Below are positions 41,126 to 49,050 of a stretch of 64,000 nucleotides of DNA, piece by piece. The notes under the pieces were generated by a model that did no database searches, had not been told where the DNA came from, and saw only the letters and a program-made list of their open reading frames with translations. Position 1 is the first letter of the stretch. Each line of letters starts with the position of its first letter. This stretch comes from Nocardioides sp. NBC_00368 (GTDB taxonomy: Bacteria > Actinomycetota > Actinomycetes > Propionibacteriales > Nocardioidaceae), in NCBI RefSeq assembly GCF_036090055.1, contig NZ_CP107970.1, positions 2,668,501 to 2,732,500 of the forward strand, in the 5' to 3' direction. Both the position numbers and the translations under genes were made by a program.

Positions 41126-42438
41126 GCTCGACCACCGAGGACGCGATCGTCGCGGTCTGGCGCAACGAGTCCGTACGCCTCCTCGCCGGTCTGGCGCGGA
41201 TGACGCACGACCTCGACCTGGCCGAGGACCTCGCCCAGGATGCCCTCGTCGCGGCCCTGGAGCAGTGGCCGCACGAGGGCATCCCTCGCAACCCCGGCGC
41301 CTGGTTGATGTCGATCGCGAAGCGACGTGCGATCGACGGGTTCCGCCGCGACGAGGTGCTGCGCCGCAAGGTCGCGCTGCTCGGACACGAACTGGAGGAG
41401 GGTGAGATGCCGGACCTGGCCGCCGCGGTCGATTACATCGAGGACGATGTGCTGCGACTGATGTTCCTCTCCTGCCACCCCGTGCTGGCGCCCGACTCGC
41501 GCACGGTGCTGACGCTGCGGCTCGTCGGCGGGCTGACAACGGCCGAGATCGCCCGGGCCTACTTCGCCAAGGAGTCAGCCGTCGGGCAGCGGATCTCGCG
41601 GGCGAAGCGCACCCTGACCGAGGTCGGAGCGTCGTTCGAGCTCCCGGTGGGCGAGGAGCGGGCGGGACGCCTGCGCGACGTCATGCAGACGATCTACCTG
41701 GTCTTCAACGAGGGCTACGCGGCGACGTCGGGGCCGTCGTGGACCCGCCCCGAGCTGTGCCTGGAAGGAATGCGGCTGGCCCGGATGCTGGCCGCGCTCG
41801 TTCCGGGCGATCCCGAGGCGCAGGCGCTGCAGGGGCTGCTGGAGATCCAGGGCTCGCGGCTCGCCGCCCGGGCCGACGCGGAAGGTCATCCGGTGCTGCT
41901 GGAGGACCAGGACCGGACCCGCTGGGACCAGCTGCTGCTGCGCCGCGGTCTGGCAGCGGTCGACCGTGCCACCGCGCTGGCCTCCTCCGGCACCCCGGGC
42001 GGGAGCTATCTGGTGCAGGCGATGATCGCCGCCTGTCACGGCCGCGCCCGGCGAGCCGAGGACACCGACTGGGCCGAGATCGCCCGGCTCTACGATCTCC
42101 TCGCCTCCGGTGCCCCAGGGGCGGTCATCGAGGTCAACCGGGCGGTGGCACACGGGCGTGCCTTCGGTCCCGACGCCGGACTCGCGATCCTGGCGGCCCT
42201 TCCCGAGGGCGCCCTCGCGGGGTCGCATCTGCCCGCCGGCGTACGTGGGGATCTGCTGCACCGTGCAGGGCGCCATCGCGAGGCCGCGGCGGCGTTCGAC
42301 GAGGCGGCCTCGCTGACCACCAACGCCGGCGAACGGGAACTTCTCGAAAATCGTGCGGTCGCGTGTCGAAGCGACGAGGTCTCGTCCGACGCGTCAGTAT
42401 CAACCGGGTCTCGACAGGCTCGACCACCGCTGGACTAG
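41122..42438 (+). CDS. ECF42-type RNA polymerase sigma factor with long C-terminal extension
   Basis: 438 residues. The sigma-2 region (LARMTHDLDLAEDLAQDALVAALEQW) and sigma-4 region (LTLRLVGGLTTAEIARAYFAKESAVGQRISRAKRTL) occupy about the first 175 residues. A 230-residue helical extension with LVFNEGYAATSG and EVNRAVAHG is typical of ECF42 and replaces an anti-sigma factor in controlling activity. The last dozen residues (VSTGSRQARPPLD) look like read-through of a genomic repeat (TCTCGACAGGCTCGACCACC). The gene overlaps the DGPF gene and has a second promoter-like element in its 3' end. Confidence 0.92.
   Translation: MSSTTEDAIVAVWRNESVRLLAGLARMTHDLDLAEDLAQDALVAALEQWPHEGIPRNPGAWLMSIAKRRAIDGFRRDEVLRRKVALLGHELEEGEMPDLAAAVDYIEDDVLRLMFLSCHPVLAPDSRTVLTLRLVGGLTTAEIARAYFAKESAVGQRISRAKRTLTEVGASFELPVGEERAGRLRDVMQTIYLVFNEGYAATSGPSWTRPELCLEGMRLARMLAALVPGDPEAQALQGLLEIQGSRLAARADAEGHPVLLEDQDRTRWDQLLLRRGLAAVDRATALASSGTPGGSYLVQAMIAACHGRARRAEDTDWAEIARLYDLLASGAPGAVIEVNRAVAHGRAFGPDAGLAILAALPEGALAGSHLPAGVRGDLLHRAGRHREAAAAFDEAASLTTNAGERELLENRAVACRSDEVSSDASVSTGSRQARPPLD
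42364..42394 (+). promoter_or_regulatory. Candidate ECF42 sigma promoter, copy 2
   Basis: TGTCGA (42,364-42,369), a 17-base spacer and CGACGCGT (42,387-42,394), inside the 3' end of the sigma gene and 53 bases before the alpha/beta hydrolase ATG. Spacer sequence is also similar to copy 1 (AAGCGGCAGGCTCTC against AGCGACGAGGTCTCG). Confidence 0.75.
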
Positions 42439-42446
42439 GAGACGCC

Positions 42447-43274
42447 ATGACCACGATCACCACCCAGACCACCACCTCCGCCGACGGCACCACGATCGCC
42501 TATGACGTCGTCGGCACCGGCCCGGCGCTCGTCCTGGTCGACGGAGCGATGTGCTACCGCGACTTCGGGCCCTCCAAGGAGCTGGCCGATGCGCTCTCCG
42601 ACCGGTTCACCGTCTACCGCTACGACCGCCGCGGCCGCGGTGAGAGCAACATCGCCAAGCCCGCTGCCGCCGGCACCATGGAGGCGGTCGAGCAGGAGGT
42701 CGCCGACCTCGGCGCGGTGATCGAGGCCGCCGGCGGCCACGCCCACCTGCTGGGCCTGAGCTCCGGCGCCTTCCTCGCGCTCGAGGGCGCGCGGGCCGGA
42801 CTGCCGATCGACAAGATCGTCGCCTACGAGGCTCCCCTCATCCTCGACGACACCCACCGTCCCAACGACGCCGACCTGGCGCAGCAGGTCGAGAAGCTGG
42901 TCGAGAAGGGCAAGCGGGCCGCTGCGGTCGAGCTCTTCATGCGTGTGGTCGGCATGCCACTGGTCGCGGTCAAGATCATGCGGCTGACCCCGGCCTTCAA
43001 GAAGCTCACCCCGGTCGCGCACACGCTGGTCTACGACCTGGGCATGTGCGTGCCGTTTCAGCAGGGCGTCCCACTGCCGGGTGGCTACTTCAAGAACGTG
43101 TCCGTGCCCGTGCTGTCGGCGGCCGGCAGCAAGAGCCCGGCCTACATGACCAACGCCCAGCAGGCCATCGCCAAGGCCGTTCCGGACGGCCGCTACGTCG
43201 TCCTCGACGGGCAGGACCACATGGTCAAGGCGTCGGCGCTGGCTCCGGTGGCGACGGAGTTCTTCACCGTCTGA
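42447..43274 (+). CDS. Alpha/beta hydrolase in the ECF42 locus
   Basis: 275 residues. It has a substrate-facing VLVDGAMCYRDFGP region, a YDRRGRGES turn, the nucleophile elbow LLGLSSGAFLAL and a C-terminal GQDHMVK histidine, so the catalytic triad is present. It follows the sigma gene by eight bases but has its own ECF42-like promoter, so it is a probable target of the sigma factor. The substrate is unknown; there is no signal peptide. Confidence 0.85.
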   Translation: MTTITTQTTTSADGTTIAYDVVGTGPALVLVDGAMCYRDFGPSKELADALSDRFTVYRYDRRGRGESNIAKPAAAGTMEAVEQEVADLGAVIEAAGGHAHLLGLSSGAFLALEGARAGLPIDKIVAYEAPLILDDTHRPNDADLAQQVEKLVEKGKRAAAVELFMRVVGMPLVAVKIMRLTPAFKKLTPVAHTLVYDLGMCVPFQQGVPLPGGYFKNVSVPVLSAAGSKSPAYMTNAQQAIAKAVPDGRYVVLDGQDHMVKASALAPVATEFFTV

Positions 43275-43277
43275 GAC

Positions 43278-43405
43278 GCCGAGTCGGCGCATCCTGACCC
43301 GATCCAGCGCCGAGTTGGCTCGTCATGACGCGCCGACTAGGCGGGATTATCGGTCACGATGCGCCGACTCGACGGGATGTCCTGTCACGACGCGCCGAGT
43401 CGACG
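43278..43405. repeat. Array of degenerate repeats with 31-bp phase
   Basis: Five copies of a GCCGA(G/C)T core begin at 43,278, 43,309, 43,332, 43,363 and 43,394: spacings of 31, 23, 31 and 31 bases. Copies three to five share a fuller unit, with CGCCGACT(C/A)G followed by GTCACGA before the next core. It fills the gap between the hydrolase and kynB. A sister array with 32-bp phase lies at 47,201-47,348. Confidence 0.8.
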
Positions 43406-43433
43406 GAAAATCGGGTCGTCTAGGCTGCGGAAC

Positions 43434-44072
43434 ATGGCGCAACTGTGGGACATCTCACCACCCGTTCACGTCGACTCGCCGGTCTTCCCCGGCGATCACG
43501 CGACCGAGGTCGGCTGGACGTTCCGGATCGGTCCCGGTTGCCCGGTCAACGTCGCCGAAATCTCGGTGTCGGCGCACGTCGGGGCGCACGCGGACGCGCC
43601 GCTGCACTTCACCGACGGCGGCACCCCGGCCGGTGAGATGGCGCTGGAGCCGTTCCTCGGCCCGTGCCGGGTGATCGACGTGTCCGGCGTGCGCCCGCTG
43701 GTCACCGTCGATCACGTCGACGTCACCGACCTGCCGCCGCGCGTGCTGTTCCGGACGTACGCCACCCAGCCGACGACCTGGGACGACGACTTCTGCGCGT
43801 TGGACCCGGCGTTGATCGAGCTGCTGGCCGCGAACGGGGTCCGGCTGGTCGGCACCGACGCGGCCAGCCTGGACCCGTCCACCTCCAAGGACCTGCCGGC
43901 CCATTTCGCGACCCACCGTCACGACGTACGCATCCTGGAGAACCTGCTGCTCGACGAGGTGCCCGCGGGCGACTACGAGCTGATCGCACTCCCCCTCAAG
44001 CTCACCACCGCCGATGCCGCGCCCGTGCGGGCCGTGCTCCGCGCGATCACCACCCAGGAAGGTGCCGAATGA
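43434..44072 (+). CDS. kynB: Kynurenine formamidase (cyclase family)
   Basis: 212 residues. The cyclase-family metal motif HVGAHADAPLHF (H-x3-H-x-D) lies near 47-58. WDISPPVHVDSPVFPGD at the start and GTDAASLDPSTSKDLPAH are typical of KynB. It hydrolyses N-formylkynurenine. TAGGCT at 43,420-43,425, eight bases before the ATG, suggests leaderless transcription. It is first in kynB-kynU-kynA, all joined by four-base overlaps. Confidence 0.93.
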   Translation: MAQLWDISPPVHVDSPVFPGDHATEVGWTFRIGPGCPVNVAEISVSAHVGAHADAPLHFTDGGTPAGEMALEPFLGPCRVIDVSGVRPLVTVDHVDVTDLPPRVLFRTYATQPTTWDDDFCALDPALIELLAANGVRLVGTDAASLDPSTSKDLPAHFATHRHDVRILENLLLDEVPAGDYELIALPLKLTTADAAPVRAVLRAITTQEGAE

Positions 44073-45325
44073 ACCGCGACGACGCTGTCGCTCTCGACCA
44101 GGCCGACCCGCTGGCCCCGCTGCGGGACCTCTTCGACCTGCCTGAGGGGACCATCTACCTCGACGGCAACTCGCTCGGGGCGCTCCCCCGCGCCACCGCC
44201 GGCCGAGTGGCCGAGGTGGTCACCCAGGAGTGGGGGCAGGGGCTGATCGAGTCGTGGAACACCGCCTCCTGGATCACCCTGCCGCAGCGCGTCGGCGACA
44301 AGATCGCCCGGATCGTCGGCGCAGGTCAGGGCGAGGTCGTGGTCGCCGACTCGACCTCGCTCAACGTCTACAAGGTGCTCGCCGCGGCGCTCTCGATCGC
44401 CGCTGCCGACTCCCCCGATCGCCGGATCGTGGTGAGCGAGCGCAGCAACTTCCCGACCGACCTCTACATCGCCTCCTCGCTGTGCCGCGACCGCGGCTAC
44501 GAGCTGGTGCTGGTCGATTCCCCGTCCGAGATCGAGGCGTTGCTGGACCGGACCGCGGTGCTGATGCTGACCGAGGTCAACTACCGCACCGGCTACCTGC
44601 ACTCGATGGCGTCGGTCACCGCGCTGGCGCACGAGCACGGCGTGCTCGCGGTCTGGGACCTGTGCCACTCGGCCGGTGCCGTGCCGGTCGACCTTCGCGG
44701 AGCCGACGCCGACTTCGCGATCGGCTGCGGCTACAAGTTCCTCAACGGCGGACCCGGCTCGCCCGCGTTCCTGTGGGTCAACCCGCGCCACGTCGACCGC
44801 TTCGAGCAGCCGCTGTCGGGCTGGATGGGCCATGCGGCGCCCTTCGAGATGTCGCCGGGCTACCGGCCGGCCGAAGGGGTCTCACGCTATCTGTCCGGCA
44901 CCCCGGCCGTGATCGGCATCTCCGCCCTGGAGTGCGGCGTCGACACGCTGCTCGCCGCCGAGCCACACGGCGGTCTCGAGGCGCTGCGGGAGAAGTCGCT
45001 CGCGCTGACCCGGCTCTTCGCCGACCTCGTCGCGTCCCGGCTGCCCGGGTTCACGATCGAGTCACCGCTGGATGATGTGCACCGCGGCAGCCAGCTGTCG
45101 CTGAGCATCGGCGACGACGGGGCGTACGCGATCGTGCAGGCGCTCATCGAACGCGGCGTCGTCGGCGACTTCCGAGCAGGAACGCCGGACATCCTGCGCT
45201 TCGGCGTCACCCCGCTCTACACCCGCTACGTCGACGTCTGGGATGCCGTCGACCACCTGGTCTCGGTGATGGACAACGACGAATGGCGCGACGAGCGCTT
45301 CTGGACCCGAGGAGCAGTGACATGA
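44069..45325 (+). CDS. kynU: Kynureninase
   Basis: 418 residues. The PLP lysine is K223 in GCGYKFLNGGPGSPAFLWV; other marks are YLDGNSLGALP, VVADSTSLNVYK, NFPTDLY, WDLCHSAGA and the C-terminal RFGVTPLYTRYVDVWDAV. It cleaves kynurenine to anthranilate and alanine. No kynurenine 3-monooxygenase or 3-hydroxyanthranilate dioxygenase gene is in the window, so the pathway here appears to stop at anthranilate. Confidence 0.96.
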   Translation: MNRDDAVALDQADPLAPLRDLFDLPEGTIYLDGNSLGALPRATAGRVAEVVTQEWGQGLIESWNTASWITLPQRVGDKIARIVGAGQGEVVVADSTSLNVYKVLAAALSIAAADSPDRRIVVSERSNFPTDLYIASSLCRDRGYELVLVDSPSEIEALLDRTAVLMLTEVNYRTGYLHSMASVTALAHEHGVLAVWDLCHSAGAVPVDLRGADADFAIGCGYKFLNGGPGSPAFLWVNPRHVDRFEQPLSGWMGHAAPFEMSPGYRPAEGVSRYLSGTPAVIGISALECGVDTLLAAEPHGGLEALREKSLALTRLFADLVASRLPGFTIESPLDDVHRGSQLSLSIGDDGAYAIVQALIERGVVGDFRAGTPDILRFGVTPLYTRYVDVWDAVDHLVSVMDNDEWRDERFWTRGAVT

Positions 45326-46122
45326 GCAGCACGCAAGACCTTCCGATGGACTACTCCGACTACCTCCACCTGCCGGAGGTGCTCGGCGCGCAGCACCCGC
45401 TCTCGGGCGACCACAACGAGATGCTCTTCATCGTGCAGCACCAGGCGATGGAGCTGTGGATGCGGCTCGCGCTGCACGAGCTCACCGAGGCGCAGCGGCT
45501 GCTCGCCGAGGACGCCGTGCGCCCGGCGTTCAAGGGGCTGGCTCGGGTCTCACGGATCATGGAGCAGCTCGTGCACGCCTGGGACGTGCTCTCGACGCTG
45601 ACCCCGACCGAGTACGACAAGTTCCGCCCCTACCTGGCCACCGGTTCGGGCTTCCAGTCGTGGCAGTACCGCTGCATCGAGTTCGCGCTCGGCAACAAGG
45701 CGGCCTACACGCTCCGTGTCCACGAGGGACGGCCACACGAGAAGGATGTGCTGGCTGCGTACGGACGGCCCTCGCTCTACGACGAGTCGCTGCGGCTGCT
45801 GGCCAGACGCGGCTTCCACATCCCGGCCGACCATCTCGACCGGGACTGGAAGCAGGAGTACGCCGCCTCCGACGCCGTCGAGGCGGCCTGGGGCGAGGTC
45901 TACCGCGACCCCGAGAAGCACTGGGACCTCTACGAGCTCGGCGAGGAGCTCACCGACCTGGAGACCGCGTTCCGGGTCTGGCGGTTCCGGCACGTGACCA
46001 CCGTCGAGCGGATCATCGGCTTCAAGCCCGGCACCGGCGGGACCTCCGGGGTCTCCTACCTGCGCAAGCAGCTCGACATCATCCTGTTCCCCGAGTTGTG
46101 GGCGATGCGTACTGGGCTGTGA
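45322..46122 (+). CDS. kynA: Tryptophan 2,3-dioxygenase
   Basis: 266 residues, somewhat shorter than the typical 280. Family marks are YLHLPEVLGAQHPLSGDHNEMLFIVQHQAMELWM (distal H40), SGFQSWQYR, and the proximal haem histidine H224 in WRFRHVTTVERIIGFKPGTGGTSGVSYL. It opens the indole ring of tryptophan with O2. ATG 45,322 overlaps the kynU stop, and GGAG lies upstream. An 86-bp palindrome begins five bases after its stop. Confidence 0.96.
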   Translation: MSSTQDLPMDYSDYLHLPEVLGAQHPLSGDHNEMLFIVQHQAMELWMRLALHELTEAQRLLAEDAVRPAFKGLARVSRIMEQLVHAWDVLSTLTPTEYDKFRPYLATGSGFQSWQYRCIEFALGNKAAYTLRVHEGRPHEKDVLAAYGRPSLYDESLRLLARRGFHIPADHLDRDWKQEYAASDAVEAAWGEVYRDPEKHWDLYELGEELTDLETAFRVWRFRHVTTVERIIGFKPGTGGTSGVSYLRKQLDIILFPELWAMRTGL

Positions 46123-46126
46123 GTCT

Positions 46127-46212
46127 GTTCGTCTAGGTATGCAGGGCAACCGTCACATCCCTGGCGGAACTCCGCACGGGAAGTGACGGTTCGGCTGCAT
46201 ACCTAGACGAAC
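46127..46212. repeat. 86-bp dispersed palindromic repeat, copy 2
   Basis: Outer arms GTTCGTCTAGGTATGCAG (46,127-46,144) and CTGCATACCTAGACGAAC (46,195-46,212) are perfectly complementary. It aligns without gaps to copy 1 at 8,936-9,021. Here it lies between converging genes and could act as a bidirectional terminator. Confidence 0.9.
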
Positions 46213-46224
46213 ATCCCGGTCGAC

Positions 46225-47145
46225 TCAGCGCTCGAGCTTGCCCCGGAGCCGTTCGGCGAGACGTACGGAGGCCTCGATCTCGACCTTGCGGATCGAGACG
46301 GACTCGATGTTGATGCCGAACGGTACGCCGAGCTGGCGGCAGAAGGACATCAGCTCGATCGCGGTGGCCTCGGCCTGCTCGAGCGAGGCGTCGAGGGTGT
46401 CGGTGGCGTGGCGCAGCTCGTTCTCGATCCAGCGCGGGACGTCGACGCCGAGCCAGCGGAGGAACTCCAGGGTCTTCATCGAGCCGCACACGGAGAAGGT
46501 GAACACGATCGGCACCGGCTGCAGGCCGCGGGTCTCACACTCGTAGCGGTAGTCGGAGACGAGGTTCTTGGCGGCGTTGACGTCGTAGACGACCTGGCTC
46601 ACGAAGTAGGAGCAGCCCGCCTCCTGCTTCGCGATCAGACGCAGGTGCTCGTTTCCCTTGGCCGTGTGTCGCTCGGGGATCGCGACGGCGCCGAGAAGCA
46701 GGTCGGGGTTGATCTCCCTGCGGATCTCCTGGGCTCGGCGAAGACTGGTGGCGACGCGCTTCTCGCCCGAGGAGGCGCCGACGAAGACCGACAGCGCCCT
46801 GGCCGGGTCCTGGGTCTTGACCCAGTCGCGCAGCGTCGGCTCGTCGTACTTCCCGGTGGCCCGGTAGACGACGGCCGGTACGTCGAGACCGGTCAGGTTG
46901 CGCTCGAGGAACTCGGCGGGGTCGAGGGTGCGTACGAACGGGAACGGCCGCTCCTCGGGATTGCGGTCGGACTCGTCGTCGATGTCGTAGAGGATCAGCC
47001 CGTCGACATCGAGCGGCCGGATCCGCTCGAGCGTGACCTCCGCGATCTGCTGCACTCTCTCGGGGTCTGTCGTCACCCTCGGCGGAGTGACGGCGAAAAG
47101 GAGAATCTCGCCGGCCCGGTCATTGATGCGCTGCTGCAGATCCAC
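46225..47145 (-). CDS. Methylenetetrahydrofolate reductase-like protein
   Basis: 306 residues, TIM-barrel MTHFR family. Visible are FAVTPPRVT at the position of the usual substrate/FAD strand, RERIRPLDVDGLILYDIDDES, GAVAIPERHTAKGNEHLRL, and KQEAGCSYFVSQVVYDV, which matches the conserved segment K-x-x-AGA-x-F-x-x-TQ. The match to canonical MetF is partial, so it may be a divergent paralogue rather than the methionine-pathway enzyme. GTG 47,145 is the likely start; further upstream the frame runs into the repeat array. Confidence 0.75.
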   Translation of the reverse strand: MDLQQRINDRAGEILLFAVTPPRVTTDPERVQQIAEVTLERIRPLDVDGLILYDIDDESDRNPEERPFPFVRTLDPAEFLERNLTGLDVPAVVYRATGKYDEPTLRDWVKTQDPARALSVFVGASSGEKRVATSLRRAQEIRREINPDLLLGAVAIPERHTAKGNEHLRLIAKQEAGCSYFVSQVVYDVNAAKNLVSDYRYECETRGLQPVPIVFTFSVCGSMKTLEFLRWLGVDVPRWIENELRHATDTLDASLEQAEATAIELMSFCRQLGVPFGINIESVSIRKVEIEASVRLAERLRGKLER

Positions 47146-47200
47146 GGCATCAACGCTAGCCGAGGGTGCGGGACCCGGCGGTTCTGTCCCACCCCAGCGT

Positions 47201-47348
47201 GCCGAGTCGGCGCAACTGCCCCGCAGATACATGCCCACTCGGCGCGTCTGTCCCGTATCCCAACGCCGAGCCGGCGCATCTGCCCCAGCCGCATGGGACA
47301 GATGCGCCGACTCGGCATGGTTTTGTGGGACATCAGCGCCGACTCGGC
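47201..47348. repeat. Array of degenerate repeats with 32-bp phase
   Basis: Cores GCC(G/C)A(G/C)(T/C)CGG(C) begin at 47,201, 47,233, 47,265, 47,306 and 47,338: spacings of 32, 32, 41 and 32 bases. Flanks repeat GCGCATCTG(T/C)CCC. It occupies the gap between the MTHFR-like and CitE-like genes and resembles the array at 43,278. Confidence 0.8.
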
Positions 47349-47354
47349 GTCAGA

Positions 47355-48263
47355 TCAGTAGACGCTCGGGCCGGAGGTCGGGGCGTCGTAGGTCTCGGTG
47401 TCCGGCTTGATCTTGAACAGCTCGGCACGGCGCTTGATCGTCTCGGCACGAGCCAGGCGGGGCTTGTCGCTGCCGTCGCGGATCACGCGGCCGCCCTCCT
47501 CGAACTTGTGGAGGAACTCGTAGGCCCAGGTGACGTCCGACGGGGACGGGCTGAACGACTCGTTGATCACGGCGGGCTGCTCGAGGTCGAGGCAGAGCTT
47601 GCCGGTCATACCCATCGCGACGCCGTCGGCACCCTGCTCGCGGAGCAGCGGGTGGCTGCTGCCGACCGTCGGGCCGTCGATCGGGCCCGGGAGGTTACCG
47701 ATCCGCGAGGCGAGGACGAGCTTCGTCCGCGGGTAGGCCATCGCGAGCGGGTCGTTCTCCGCACCGGTGTCGCGGCGGTAGTCACCCGAGCCGAACGCGA
47801 GCCGGTAGGCACCACGGGCGCGCGCGATCGTCGCGGCGTCCTCGATGCCCAGCGCCGACTCGAGCAGCGGGATCACCGGGGTCGACCCGCCGAGCCGCTG
47901 GAACGTGTCGGTCACCTGGTCGGGCGACTCGGTCTTCGCGAGCATCACCCCGGCGAGCGTCTCGATCCCGGCCAGGGCCGCGAGGTCCTCGCTCCAGTCC
48001 TCGGTGGTCCAGTCGTTGATGCGTACCCAGGCGCGGCCGCCGCCCTTCAGCCAGCTGGTCACGTTCTCGCGGGCCTGCGCCTTGAGCGAGGTGTCGATCG
48101 CGTCCTCCATGTCGAGGATGATCTGGTCCGCGCGGCTCAGCTGTGCGTCGTCGAAGATCTCGGTACGCATCGCGGAGACCAGCAGCCAGGACCTGGCGTT
48201 GTGACCTTCGACTCGATTGGCTTCGCGCACCTCGCGCTTCTCGGCGATCTGGGTTGTGCTCAT
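47355..48263 (-). CDS. HpcH/HpaI aldolase / CitE-like CoA-ester lyase
   Basis: 302 residues. The CitE signatures are SWLLVSAMRTEIFDDA, ADQIILDMEDAID with the metal-binding acidic residues, VRINDW, PVIPLLESALGIEDAATIA and LAFGSGDYRRDTG. Such enzymes cleave or form (S)-citramalyl-CoA, malyl-CoA or similar esters. No citrate lyase alpha or gamma subunits are nearby, so it is a stand-alone lyase. The substrate is not deducible. Confidence 0.88.
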   Translation of the reverse strand: MSTTQIAEKREVREANRVEGHNARSWLLVSAMRTEIFDDAQLSRADQIILDMEDAIDTSLKAQARENVTSWLKGGGRAWVRINDWTTEDWSEDLAALAGIETLAGVMLAKTESPDQVTDTFQRLGGSTPVIPLLESALGIEDAATIARARGAYRLAFGSGDYRRDTGAENDPLAMAYPRTKLVLASRIGNLPGPIDGPTVGSSHPLLREQGADGVAMGMTGKLCLDLEQPAVINESFSPSPSDVTWAYEFLHKFEEGGRVIRDGSDKPRLARAETIKRRAELFKIKPDTETYDAPTSGPSVY

Positions 48264-48392
48264 CGTTCGCGTATCTCCCTACTGGCGTCCTGGGCTGGGC
48301 GCATTTGGACGGTAAACCAACGCGCCGGTGACTCGCGAGTAGGAAGCCTGCGGGCCGACGTGGTTGAGACGTAACCCACATCGGCGCGCACG

Positions 48393-48968
48393 TCAGGCCG
48401 GGGGTTCGTCCTCGCCGGCGAGGTCAGGCATCGGCTGGATGAGCTGATAGACGGAGTAGAGCTCCAGCTCGTCGTCGGATCGGCGACCGGCCTCGCGATA
48501 GCGGGCGACAACCTCGTTCAACTCCCCCTGGAGCCGCACGGCATCATCCTCGGAGAGCCGCAGGGAGGTCTCGGACACGATGCGCTTGGCCGGGTCGTCC
48601 TCCCGCGAGATCTGGAAAGCCAGGTCGACCAGGTGATGGCCCCGGGCCACGGAGTTGCGCTGGAACACCGTGTAGGCGGCCTCGCCTCCGGGCTGCTCGA
48701 CGATCTCCCGGGGACTGATGGTGATGTCCTCGTCGACGAGTCGCCAGACGCGGTCACGCTTGTCGCGGCCGGCGTCGGGGGCGACCTCGACCAGGCCGTA
48801 CTTCGCGAGCTGACGCAGGTGGAAGCTGGCCTGGTTGGCCGGGATGCCGGTGCGCTTCGCGATGTCGGCCGCGCGGAGGGAGCCCGCTGCGGACAGCTCG
48901 TGCAGCACCCGGTTGCGCGTCGGATGGGCGATCGCGCGCAGGATCCGCGGGTCGTCGTAGGTGGCCAT
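48393..48968 (-). CDS. ArsR-like winged-helix regulator
   Basis: 191 residues. The winged helix is ILRAIAHPTRNRVLHELSAAGSLRAADIAKRTGIPANQASFHLRQLAKYGLVEVAP, the standard arrangement with recognition helix NQASFHLRQL. The C-terminal 100 residues are helical with no recognised ligand site; no metal-binding cysteines are present. It is divergent from an MFS gene with an 82-base gap containing a 34-bp perfect palindrome, and probably represses both genes. Confidence 0.87.
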   Translation of the reverse strand: MATYDDPRILRAIAHPTRNRVLHELSAAGSLRAADIAKRTGIPANQASFHLRQLAKYGLVEVAPDAGRDKRDRVWRLVDEDITISPREIVEQPGGEAAYTVFQRNSVARGHHLVDLAFQISREDDPAKRIVSETSLRLSEDDAVRLQGELNEVVARYREAGRRSDDELELYSVYQLIQPMPDLAGEDEPPA

Positions 48969-48990
48969 GGCGCCACCCTAGCCGAATCTC

Positions 48991-49046
48991 GCACCATTCA
49001 GTGCGCAAGAACTATTGCGCAATAGTTCTTGCGCAACTTATGGTGC
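48991..49046. promoter_or_regulatory. 56-bp symmetric operator with 34-bp perfect palindrome
   Basis: The inner 34 bases (49,002-49,035) are a perfect palindrome of two TGCGCAAGAACTATTGC arms. Outside it, GCACCAT (48,991-48,997) and ATGGTGC (49,040-49,046) form a second pair with the same centre. TATGGT at 49,039-49,044 fits a -10 six bases before the MFS ATG. Confidence 0.9.
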
Positions 49047-49050
49047 GGGT

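Noticed and set aside
43278..43405. Possible CRISPR array
   Set aside because: The conserved core is only about 10-12 bases and degenerate, the unit is 31 bases in total, one interval is 23 bases, and there are no cas genes. The same applies to 47,201-47,348.
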